DNA of 64,000 bases from Burkholderiales bacterium (GTDB lineage Bacteria; Pseudomonadota; Gammaproteobacteria; Burkholderiales; Burkholderiaceae_C), in NCBI GenBank assembly GCA_016213265.1, contig JACRBA010000148.1, forward strand, positions 1 to 64,000, read 5' to 3'. Under the pieces are notes generated by a model. That model saw nothing but the letters and a program-made list of their open reading frames with translations, searched no databases and was not told the DNA's origin. Below, in pieces: positions 1-8,077 of the stretch; position 1 is the stretch's first letter, and the number at the start of each line of letters is the position of its first letter. The position numbers and the translations under genes are program-made.

Positions 1-837
<837 letters not shown>

Positions 838-982
838 GCGGCGCCGGCGGCGCGTGACGCGCGGCCGGGGCCACCCCCCCCCCACACCCTCTGCTGGCGC
901 CCCTCTTGACGGGGTGCGCCGCGTCCTTCATCGTCCGGCGCACCGGCCGCCGGCCGGGCCACAAGACACCAGAGGGAGCCCC

Positions 983-1885
983 ATGTCCAAGCCACTGCCC
1001 CCCGCGGCGGACGCCGCCGCGCGTCGCCGTTTCCATGCCGGTCTGGCCGGCGCCGTGCTGGCCGCCGGGGCCGCCCCGGTGATGGCCGCCCCGCGGGCGG
1101 TCTCGGGCGCCCCCCTGGCCCGTGGCCGCTTCGGCCTGTCGGCCGATTTCACGCTGCCCAGCCCCGCCTACCTGCACCTCGTGCCCTTCGACCGCACGGT
1201 CTACTCCGAGGGCACCGACTGGACGCTGCAGGCGGACGGCATGATCCGCATCCAGACGACCGGCCTGTACCGCCTGGCCCTGTGCCTGGACTGGGTGGCC
1301 CAGCAGGGCACCGACGTGGACCTGCGCCTGTACGGCATCCGGCGCAAGGTGGTGGGGGCGCCGCCGGCGCCGTCCCAAAAGGACGACCGCCTGGCGTCGG
1401 TCTCGGTGGCCGGTGCCGACGCGCCGCGGCTGGCGCGTTTCCGTGGCGCCTGGACCCCGGGGCGCGTGCCCGCGGGCGGCACCGTGGCCATCGAGGTGAG
1501 CGTGGCGCCGGCCAGCACGGTGACCATCGGCGACGGCGTGGTGGCCTCCCACACGGCGTTGCAGGACGCCATCGTGGGTCAGGCGGCGGCCGACATGCTG
1601 AGCGTGCGCGCGCGCGTGGTGGGGCCCGACCGGGTGCGGGTGGTGCTGCACAACACCGGCCTGCTGGCCGACGTGGACGTGCCCGCCGGCGAGCTGCGCG
1701 TCATGGCCACGAGCATGACGCGCAGCAGCGGAGATTCAGCCGATGCCTGGCACATGGTGCACACCACGCTCGAGCCGCTGAAGGCCGGCGAGCTGGTCTA
1801 CGCCATCGCGCGCAACCGCACCATCGCCGGCGACATGATCCAGGCCAGCGCCACCAGCTTCCTGCACATCGAGCGTCACGCCTGA
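983..1885 (+). CDS. Putative exported protein of unknown function
   Basis: A 300-residue protein. The ATG at 983 was chosen because AGAGGGAG lies 5 bases upstream; the longer ORF start at 854 would read through non-coding-looking sequence. The N-terminus carries RRRFHAGLAGAVLAAGAAPVMA, a twin-arginine-like or Sec signal followed by an AxA cleavage site, so export to the periplasm is likely. The rest has no motif I recognise. It looks rich in beta strands, with repeated short hydrophobic stretches separated by Gly/Pro turns. The 3' end overlaps the convergent arsC gene by 10 bases. Nothing around it suggests a pathway. Confidence 0.75.
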   Translation: MSKPLPPAADAAARRRFHAGLAGAVLAAGAAPVMAAPRAVSGAPLARGRFGLSADFTLPSPAYLHLVPFDRTVYSEGTDWTLQADGMIRIQTTGLYRLALCLDWVAQQGTDVDLRLYGIRRKVVGAPPAPSQKDDRLASVSVAGADAPRLARFRGAWTPGRVPAGGTVAIEVSVAPASTVTIGDGVVASHTALQDAIVGQAAADMLSVRARVVGPDRVRVVLHNTGLLADVDVPAGELRVMATSMTRSSGDSADAWHMVHTTLEPLKAGELVYAIARNRTIAGDMIQASATSFLHIERHA

Positions 1886-2313
1886 GGTGCGGCCCGCCGG
1901 CGCCCCGAATCCACCACCTGCTCGCCGTCTGCCTTGACGAAGGGCGGCAGCGGCGGCACGGGCAGCAGCTCCAGCACCGCCTCGGACGGCCGGCACAGGG
2001 CCGTGCCGAGCGGCGTGCGCACGATGGGCCGGTTCAGCAGCACCGGGTGCGCCTCGATCGCGTCGAGCAGCTGCTCGTCGGTGAGCGCCGGGTCGCCCAG
2101 GCCGAGCTCGGCGTAGGGCGTGCCCTTCTCGCGCAGCACCGCGCGCAGGCCCACGCCCATCTCGCGCAGCAGCGCGCGCAGCTCGTCGCGCGTGGGCGGC
2201 GTCTTCAGGTACTCCACCACGCGCGGCTCGATGCCGGCGTGGCGGATGAGCGCCAGCACGTTGCGGCTGGTGCCGCAGGCCGGGTTGTGGAAGATCGTGA
2301 CGGTGGCGTCCAT
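1876..2313 (-). CDS. arsC: Glutaredoxin-type arsenate reductase
   Basis: A 145-residue thioredoxin-fold protein of the E. coli ArsC type, which reduces arsenate to arsenite using glutathione and glutaredoxin. The active-site segment HNPACGTSRN places the catalytic cysteine at residue 13. Downstream it keeps the NRPIV, TPLGTALCRPSE and LELLP blocks, which contain the oxyanion-binding arginines of the family. No arsR, arsB or acr3 gene is adjacent, so this is a stand-alone copy, and a general thiol-redox role (the YffB/ArsC family is broad) cannot be excluded. It lies 13 bases downstream of topB on the same strand and may be co-transcribed with it. Confidence 0.9.
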   Translation of the reverse strand: MDATVTIFHNPACGTSRNVLALIRHAGIEPRVVEYLKTPPTRDELRALLREMGVGLRAVLREKGTPYAELGLGDPALTDEQLLDAIEAHPVLLNRPIVRTPLGTALCRPSEAVLELLPVPPLPPFVKADGEQVVDSGRRRAAPQA

Positions 2314-2326
2314 GGGGTGACTCCGG

Positions 2327-4891
2327 TCAGGCCGCCGTCTTCTTGGCGGCGGCCTTCTTCGCCGCCGTCTTGGCCGGTGCCTTGGCGGCGCGCGGTTCGA
2401 ACTCGAACACCACCTTGCCTTCCTTCTTGTCGTAGGCGAGGAAGGCCTTGAACTTGCGCTTGGTCTTGTTGGAGACGAAGTTCTCCAGCAGGTCGGTCTT
2501 GCCGGTGGTCAGCAGCTTGTGCACCTGCTCGTGCGACACCGGCTGGGTGAGGATGATCTTGCCGGTCTTGAAGTCGCAGGTCACGTGGGCGCCGACGGCG
2601 TGCTCGCAGACGTAGTTGCTGCCGTGCTCGTACACGTGGCCCTGGCACTTGGGGCAGGCGCCCAGGCTGGACTGGCCGGAGAAATCCACCGGCTCGCCGT
2701 CGTCCTTGGCCTTGTCGTCCTCGCCGAAGTCGAACTCCAGCTTCCAGTTGGCGATCTCGTCGTCGTGCACCAGGCGCAGCTCCGCCGTGAAGGGCCAGCC
2801 GGCCTTGGAGCGGAAGCCCTCCAGCGGGCCCACGCGCTTGTCGCGCAGAAGCGCCTCGGCCTCGGGCAGCTCGAAGCTGCGCCCACCGGGGATCTTGGTG
2901 ATGCTGAAGTCGCAGGCCTCGCAGGCGAAGCGGCGGTAGTTCTCCTTGACCGTGCCGCCGCAGTTCGGGCACGGCGTCTTGAGCGTCGCATAGTCACCCG
3001 GGATGGTGTCGCGGTCGTATTCCTTGGCCTTCCTGACGATGCGCTCGGCCATGCGGGCGATGTCCTGCATGAAGGCCGATCGCGACAGCTGGCCGTGCTC
3101 GATCTGCGCCAGCTGGTACTCCCAGTTGCCGGTGAGCTCGGGCTTGGTGAGGTCTTCCACACCCAGGCCGCGCAGCAGCGTCATGAGCTGGAACGCCTTG
3201 GCGGTGGGCACCAGCTCACGGCCCTCGCGCAGCATGTACTTCTCCAGGATCAGGCCTTCGATCACCTGCGCGCGCGTGGCCGGGGTGCCCAGGCCCTTCT
3301 CGGCCATGGCCTCGCGCAGCTCGTCGTCGTCGATCAGCTTGCCCGCGCCTTCCATGGCGGACAGCAGCGTCGCTTCCGTGTAGCGTGCCGGCGGGCGGGT
3401 GACCAGGGCGACGATGTGGACGCCCTCGTTGCTCACCGTCTCGCCCGGCTGCACGGGCACGAGGTTGGCGTCCTCGTCCTGCGCCTCCTTGCCGTACACG
3501 GCCAGCCAGCCCGCGTTCACCAGCACCTTGCCGTTGGTCTGGAAGTGGTGTTCGCCGACCTTCGTGATGCGGGTGGTGACCAGGTACTCGGCCGAGGGGT
3601 AGAACACCGCGAGGAAACGCTTGACCACCAGGTCGTAGAGCTTGGCCTCCGCCTCGGTGAGCGCCTTGGGCGCCTGCAGCGTGGGGATGATGGCGAAGTG
3701 GTCCGACACCTTGGCGTTGTCGAACACGCGCTTGCTGGGCTTGATGTAGCCCTCCTTCAGCGCCTTGGCCGCGTGGCCGCCCAGCGCCGCCAGCGGCCCC
3801 GGCAGGTCCTCCTCGGCCAGCATCTGCGCGGTCTGCTTGACCACGGCCAGGTAGTCCTCGGGCAGGTGGCGCGAGTCCGTCCGCGGGTAGGTGAGCACCT
3901 TGTGCTTCTCGTACAGGGCCTGGGCCAGCGACAGCGTGGTCTTGGCCGAGAAGCCGAAGCGCGAGTTGGCCTCGCGCTGCAGCGTCGTCAGGTCGTACAG
4001 GCCTGGGCTGGCCTGGGTGCTGGGCTTGGCCTCCTCGGTGACGACGCCCGGCTGGCCGCGCACCGCCGCGGCGATGGCCTCGGCCTCGGCGGCGCTCCAG
4101 ACGCGGTCGGCGCGGCGGTCGGGGTCGTCGTTCTTCTTGAACTTGGGGTCGAACCACTTGCCCTCGTAGTCGCCCGCCGCGGCGCCGAAGCCGGCCTTGA
4201 TCTCCCAATAGTCGCGCGGCACGTGCTTGCGGATCTTTTCCTCACGCTCCACGACGATCGACAGCGTGGGCGTCTGCACGCGGCCCACGGTGGTGAGGAA
4301 GAAGCCGCCGTCGCGCGAGTTGAAGGCCGTCATGGCGCGCGTGCCGTTGATGCCCACCAGCCAGTCGGCCTCGCTGCGGCTGCGCGCGGCGTCGGCCAGG
4401 CCCTGCATCTGCTGGTCGCTGCGCAGGCGCTCGAAGCCGTCGCGGATGGCCTGCGGCGTCATGCTCTGCAGCCACAGGCGCTGCACCGGCTTGTCGATGT
4501 GGCCCTTGGCGCCCGCGGCGTACTGCACGATGAGGCGGAAGATGAGCTCGCCCTCGCGCCCCGCGTCGCAGGCGTTGATGAGCTCGGTGACGTCCTTGCG
4601 CTTGACCAGCCGCACCACCGCCTGCAGGCGGCTCTTGGCCTTGTCGATGGGCGCCAGCTCGAAGTGCGGCGGAACCACGGGCAGGTGGGCGAAGCTCCAC
4701 TTGCCGCGCTTGACGTCGTACTCCTCGGGCGCCTTGATCTCCACCAGGTGGCCCACCGCCGAGGTGACCACGTAGCGGTCGTTCTCGAAATGGTCGGCCG
4801 CCTTCTCGAACTTGCCGGACACGGGCGTGAGGGCCCGCACGATGTCCTGCGCCACGCTGGGCTTCTCGGCGATGATCAGTGATTTGCTCAT
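2327..4891 (-). CDS. topB: DNA topoisomerase III (type IA)
   Basis: This cytoplasmic enzyme makes and reseals single-strand breaks to unlink replication and recombination intermediates. The 854-residue protein starts at MSKSLIIAEKP (4891); the ORF-track start at 5017 would add a translated promoter. The Toprim domain has Glu9 and the DAGREGE acidic motif (109-115). The catalytic tyrosine is in TYPRTDSRHL near residue 335. Two C-terminal zinc-ribbon-like modules are visible: CPNCGG...CEAC and CPKCQG...C. The protein ends in a Lys/Ala-rich tail (KTAAKKAAAKK), probably for nonspecific DNA contact. It is divergent from the SET-domain gene and upstream of arsC. Confidence 0.95.
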   Translation of the reverse strand: MSKSLIIAEKPSVAQDIVRALTPVSGKFEKAADHFENDRYVVTSAVGHLVEIKAPEEYDVKRGKWSFAHLPVVPPHFELAPIDKAKSRLQAVVRLVKRKDVTELINACDAGREGELIFRLIVQYAAGAKGHIDKPVQRLWLQSMTPQAIRDGFERLRSDQQMQGLADAARSRSEADWLVGINGTRAMTAFNSRDGGFFLTTVGRVQTPTLSIVVEREEKIRKHVPRDYWEIKAGFGAAAGDYEGKWFDPKFKKNDDPDRRADRVWSAAEAEAIAAAVRGQPGVVTEEAKPSTQASPGLYDLTTLQREANSRFGFSAKTTLSLAQALYEKHKVLTYPRTDSRHLPEDYLAVVKQTAQMLAEEDLPGPLAALGGHAAKALKEGYIKPSKRVFDNAKVSDHFAIIPTLQAPKALTEAEAKLYDLVVKRFLAVFYPSAEYLVTTRITKVGEHHFQTNGKVLVNAGWLAVYGKEAQDEDANLVPVQPGETVSNEGVHIVALVTRPPARYTEATLLSAMEGAGKLIDDDELREAMAEKGLGTPATRAQVIEGLILEKYMLREGRELVPTAKAFQLMTLLRGLGVEDLTKPELTGNWEYQLAQIEHGQLSRSAFMQDIARMAERIVRKAKEYDRDTIPGDYATLKTPCPNCGGTVKENYRRFACEACDFSITKIPGGRSFELPEAEALLRDKRVGPLEGFRSKAGWPFTAELRLVHDDEIANWKLEFDFGEDDKAKDDGEPVDFSGQSSLGACPKCQGHVYEHGSNYVCEHAVGAHVTCDFKTGKIILTQPVSHEQVHKLLTTGKTDLLENFVSNKTKRKFKAFLAYDKKEGKVVFEFEPRAAKAPAKTAAKKAAAKKTAA

Positions 4892-4930
4892 GGGTTCGGG
4901 GTGCGGCTCGGGTCGTTTCGGGCCCGTGCC

Positions 4931-4936
4931 TACAAT
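4931..4936 (+). promoter_or_regulatory. Putative -10 box TACAAT for the SET-domain/birA operon
   Basis: TACAAT matches the sigma70 -10 consensus at 5 of 6 positions. A transcript starting about 7 bases later would have a leader of roughly 90 bases before the SET-domain gene. No clear -35 box is visible. The same TA(C/G)AAT motif precedes leuS, bamE, maeB, the amgK-like gene and argS in this window. Confidence 0.4.
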
Positions 4937-4945
4937 TTGCCTTCT

Positions 4946-5020
4946 CGCGTGTGTGCGCACGTGGCGCGCACGGGTGTCGTGCACGCGGGCACGCACGGCG
5001 CCCGCGCGTGCGCACACGCG
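4946..5020 (+). repeat. Inverted repeat in a purine/pyrimidine-alternating leader
   Basis: The arms CGCGTGTGTGCGCACG (4946-4961) and GCGCGTGCGCACACGCG (5004-5020) are complementary over about 14 bp with a 2-base bulge. Almost the whole 75-base block alternates G/C/A/T as purine-pyrimidine steps. It can form a strong RNA hairpin in the leader of the SET gene, or Z-DNA when negatively supercoiled, which may be relevant since it sits between topB and the SET gene. Confidence 0.5.
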
Positions 5021-5032
5021 CCCACAGATTCA

Positions 5033-5602
5033 ATGTACCCAATGAAGCCGGTCAAGCAAGCCCGCCCCTCACGTCGCCCCACCGCCGAGGCCGCCAACGA
5101 GGCCGCCTCCCCCCGCGGGCGGCGCCTGCAGGTGCGCCGCAGTGGCGTGCACGGCAAGGGCGTGTTCGCCCTGCAACCGCTGGAGCCGGGCGAGACGCTG
5201 ATCGAGTACACCGGCGAGGTCATTTCGTGGGACGAGGCGCTGCGCCGGCACCCGCACGACCCCAGCCAGCCGGACCACACCTTCTACTTCCAGCTCGACG
5301 ACGGCGAGCGGGTGATCGACGCGCTGTATGGCGGCAACGCCGCGCGCTGGATCAACCACGCCTGCGACCCCAACTGCGAGGCGGACGAGGAGGACGGCCG
5401 CGTCTTCATCAAGGCGCTGCGCCCCATCGCCCCGGGCGAGGAGCTGTTCTACGACTACCGGCTGTCCATCGAGGAGCGGCTGACGCCCGCGCTGAAGAAG
5501 CGCTTCGAATGCCGCTGCGGCTCGCCCGAATGCCGCGGCACCATGCTGCTGCCCAAGCGGGCGACGCCGCGCGCGCTGCGACAGGGAGGCCGCCGCGCAT
5601 GA
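5033..5602 (+). CDS. SET-domain protein-lysine methyltransferase-like protein
   Basis: A 189-residue protein almost entirely made of a SET domain, the fold that transfers methyl groups from SAM to lysine side chains. Visible signatures are the N-flanking GVHGKGVFA, the pseudoknot motif NHACDPN (residues 108-114), GEELFYDYRL with the catalytic tyrosine region, and a post-SET-like cysteine cluster CRCGSPECRG that would bind zinc. The basic N-terminal 30 residues are disordered-looking. The start could be ATG 5033 or ATG 5042 (in frame); neither has a good Shine-Dalgarno. The stop overlaps the birA start by four bases (ATGA), so the two are translationally coupled. Its bacterial substrate is unknown. 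Confidence 0.85.
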   Translation: MYPMKPVKQARPSRRPTAEAANEAASPRGRRLQVRRSGVHGKGVFALQPLEPGETLIEYTGEVISWDEALRRHPHDPSQPDHTFYFQLDDGERVIDALYGGNAARWINHACDPNCEADEEDGRVFIKALRPIAPGEELFYDYRLSIEERLTPALKKRFECRCGSPECRGTMLLPKRATPRALRQGGRRA

Positions 5603-6456
5603 CGCCGCCCCCGTCCACCGACACCTGGGGCATCGAGGCGCTGTGGGAGCGCCTGCTGCCCCTGCTGCCGGGCCTGTCCATCGAGGTGGCCGAGCGCCTG
5701 GGCTCCACCAACGCCACCCTGGTGGACCGCCTGCGCCAGGCCGGCCGGGGCGCGCGCGACGGCCGTGGCCACGCGCCCCGGGCCGAGGACCTGGAACCGG
5801 CGCTGCTGGTGGCGGTGGAGCAGACCCAGGGCCGCGGGCGCCTGGGGCGCCACTGGCAATCGGCCGCCGGCGCCTCGCTGACCTTCTCGCTCAGCCGCGT
5901 GCTGGAGCGTGCCGACTGGTCGGGCCTGTCGCTGGCGGTGGGCGTGGCGCTGGCCGAGGCGCTCGACCCGGCGGGTCGGCACCTGGCGCTCAAGTGGCCG
6001 AACGACCTGTGGCTGCGCCCCGCCCCGGGCGAGTCGGGCGCCGGCCGCAAGCTGGGCGGCATCCTCATCGAGGCCATCGGACTGGGTGACCACCGGGTGG
6101 CGGTGATCGGCATCGGGCTGAACGTCCGCGCGGTGCCGGGTGCCGAGGGGTCCGCGCACCTGAGCGAGCTGTCGACCGACTGGACGGCACCGCGCGCCCT
6201 GGCGGCGGTGATGCCCGCCGTGGCCGAGGCCCTGCACCGCTTCGAGGCCCATGGTTTCGCCGCCTTCGAGGCGGCGTATGCCGAACGCGACCTGCTGCGC
6301 GACCAGCCGGTGACGACCACCGACCCCGCCTGCCCCGAGGGCGTGGCCACGGGCGTGGGCGCCGACGGCGCCCTGCAGCTGCAAACGCCTGATGGCCAGC
6401 GGCACCGCGTCATCAGCGGCGAGGTCAGCGTGCGCCCGGCGGCGCGCGCCGCCTGA
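5599..6456 (+). CDS. birA: Biotin--[acetyl-CoA-carboxylase] ligase
   Basis: The 285-residue protein activates biotin with ATP and attaches it to the biotin carboxyl carrier protein of acetyl-CoA carboxylase. It has the ligase core: GSTN near residue 35, QTQGRGRLGRHW (biotinyl-AMP loop), LKWPNDLWL, and GRKLGGIL. A C-terminal small beta domain follows. There is no N-terminal winged helix, so it is the monofunctional type and not a biotin repressor. It overlaps the upstream SET gene by ATGA and is followed 11 bases later by a SPOR-domain gene. Confidence 0.95.
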   Translation: MTPPPSTDTWGIEALWERLLPLLPGLSIEVAERLGSTNATLVDRLRQAGRGARDGRGHAPRAEDLEPALLVAVEQTQGRGRLGRHWQSAAGASLTFSLSRVLERADWSGLSLAVGVALAEALDPAGRHLALKWPNDLWLRPAPGESGAGRKLGGILIEAIGLGDHRVAVIGIGLNVRAVPGAEGSAHLSELSTDWTAPRALAAVMPAVAEALHRFEAHGFAAFEAAYAERDLLRDQPVTTTDPACPEGVATGVGADGALQLQTPDGQRHRVISGEVSVRPAARAA

Positions 6457-6467
6457 CACCCCCCGCG

Positions 6468-7208
6468 ATGCTGCGCACGCTGGTTGTCGCCCTGCTGCTG
6501 GCCAACCTCGCCTTCTGGGCCTGGCACTTCCCGCCGGTGGCCGAGGCGCTGGGCGTGGGCGGCCAGGCCGAGGGGCGCGAGCCCGAACGCCTGCAGCGCC
6601 AGGTGCGCCCCGAGGCGATCCGTGTGCTGCCGGCGGAAAGCCCCGCGGCGGCGCAGCCCGCTGCCACGGGGCTGACGCCGGTCTCCGACTCCGCCGCCTC
6701 GGCCAGCGCGAGCCCCGCGTCCGCGGCGGCGGTGCCAGCGGCCGGCGCCGTCTGCGTGGAAACAGGCCCCCTGGCCGAGGCCGCGGCGCAGGCCGCCATT
6801 CGCGAGCTCACGGGCGCGGGGGTGCCCGCGGGCAGCTGGGTGGACATGCAGCGCGAGCTGCCGGGCCGCTGGATCGTCTACATGGGCCGCTACACCGACC
6901 GCGAGTCGCTGCGCCGCAAGAGCGAGGAGTTGTCCGGCCTGGGCATCACCGCCACGGAGGTGCGACGCCCCGCCGAGCTGGCGCCCGGGCTGGCGATGGG
7001 CGAGTTCGGTGCGCGCTCCGATGCGCAGGCCCGGCTCGACCGGCTGCAGGCGCGCGGCGTGCGCACGGCGCGTCTGGTGCAGCTGCCATCGTCGGGCGTG
7101 GAGCACCGGCTGCGCGTGGACCGCCTGGAGCCCGCCGCCGCCGAGCGGCTGGCGGCCCTGGCCGGCCGACCGAACGTGACGCGCTGGCAGCCCTGCGCCG
7201 CACCCTGA
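6468..7208 (+). CDS. SPOR-domain-like membrane-anchored protein
   Basis: The 246-residue protein has an N-terminal hydrophobic anchor (about residues 3-24, LRTLVVALLLANLAFWAWHF), then an Ala/Pro-rich linker, then a region with the SPOR-like pattern WIVYMGRYTDRESLRRKSEEL. SPOR domains bind peptidoglycan stripped of stem peptides and are common in division proteins. Here the fit is partial, so the exact role is not clear. It is placed directly after birA and converges on the nitrilase gene. Expected location is the inner membrane with the bulk in the periplasm. Confidence 0.75.
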   Translation: MLRTLVVALLLANLAFWAWHFPPVAEALGVGGQAEGREPERLQRQVRPEAIRVLPAESPAAAQPAATGLTPVSDSAASASASPASAAAVPAAGAVCVETGPLAEAAAQAAIRELTGAGVPAGSWVDMQRELPGRWIVYMGRYTDRESLRRKSEELSGLGITATEVRRPAELAPGLAMGEFGARSDAQARLDRLQARGVRTARLVQLPSSGVEHRLRVDRLEPAAAERLAALAGRPNVTRWQPCAAP

Positions 7209-7264
7209 GCGGCGCGCACACCGCTGACGGGGCCGCCTGCACCTGTGCGTGCACCTGAGCCGGC

Positions 7265-8077
7265 TCAGAGCCGGCGGTGGGCCAGCGCAGGCAGCTGGGT
7301 GCGCACGGCGGTGCGGCGATCGAGGGCGGCGTCGGCCGCCACCACCCCTTCACCCTCGGACTGCACGGCCAGCACCTCGCCCCAGGGGTCGATCACCATG
7401 CTGTGGCCCCAGGTGCGGCGGCCGTTCTCATGCTGGCCGCCCTGCGCGCTGGCCAGCACGTGGCACTGGTTCTCCACCGCGCGGGCACGCAGCAGCAGCT
7501 CCCAGTGGGCCTGGCCGGTGGTCCAGGTGAAGGCCGCCGGCACCACGAGCAGGTCGCAGGCCGGCTGCATCAAGGCGCGGAACAGCTCAGGAAAGCGCAG
7601 GTCGTAGCAGATGGACAGGCCCACGCGCAGGCGCCCGGCCTCGTCGTCCACCTCGAAGGCCACGGGCTGGTCCCCCGCCTCCAGCACGCGGCCTTCGTCG
7701 TAGTGCTCGCGGCCGTTGTCGAAGGCGAACAGGTGGATCTTGTCGTAGCGGGCCACCCGCTCGCCGGTGGGGCCGTAGACGCAGCAGGCGTTGCGCACAT
7801 GGTCGGGCGTGGCGGCCCGGATGGGCAGGGTGCCACCCACGAGCCAGAGGCCATGGCGGCGCGCCGATTCGGCCAGGAAGCGCTGGATCGGCCCGTCGCC
7901 ATCGGCCTCGGCGATGGCCAGCTTGGCGTCGTAGCGCTGGCCCATGAGGCAGAAGTACTCGGGCAGCGCCACCAGGCGCGCGCCCTGGGCCGCGGCGTCG
8001 GCCACCAGACGGCCGGCGGCCTCGAGGTTGCGGGCCACGTCGGGCGTGGAGACCATCTGGACGGCGGCGATCTTCAT
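7265..8077 (-). CDS. Carbon-nitrogen hydrolase (Nit1/omega-amidase-like)
   Basis: A 270-residue nitrilase-superfamily amidase. The catalytic triad is recognisable: Glu in ALPEYF (near 43), Lys in DKIHLF (near 113), and Cys in GLSICYDLRFPE (near 155). The sequence is closest in feel to the Nit1/deaminated-glutathione amidase branch, which repairs glutathione that has been deaminated by transaminases; 2-oxoglutaramate amidase is an alternative. The start codon overlaps the yhdP stop by 4 bases, an arrangement I recall as common in Burkholderiales. Cytoplasmic. Confidence 0.88.
   Translation of the reverse strand: MKIAAVQMVSTPDVARNLEAAGRLVADAAAQGARLVALPEYFCLMGQRYDAKLAIAEADGDGPIQRFLAESARRHGLWLVGGTLPIRAATPDHVRNACCVYGPTGERVARYDKIHLFAFDNGREHYDEGRVLEAGDQPVAFEVDDEAGRLRVGLSICYDLRFPELFRALMQPACDLLVVPAAFTWTTGQAHWELLLRARAVENQCHVLASAQGGQHENGRRTWGHSMVIDPWGEVLAVQSEGEGVVAADAALDRRTAVRTQLPALAHRRL

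Noticed and set aside
2519-4882. 787-codon ORF opposite topB
   Set aside because: His/Leu/Val-rich shadow of a highly conserved gene, caused by high GC at third codon positions.
7257-7275. Palindrome CCGGCTCAGAGCCGG between the SPOR and nitrilase genes as a terminator
   Set aside because: No T-run and only a one-base loop; more likely chance in GC-rich DNA.
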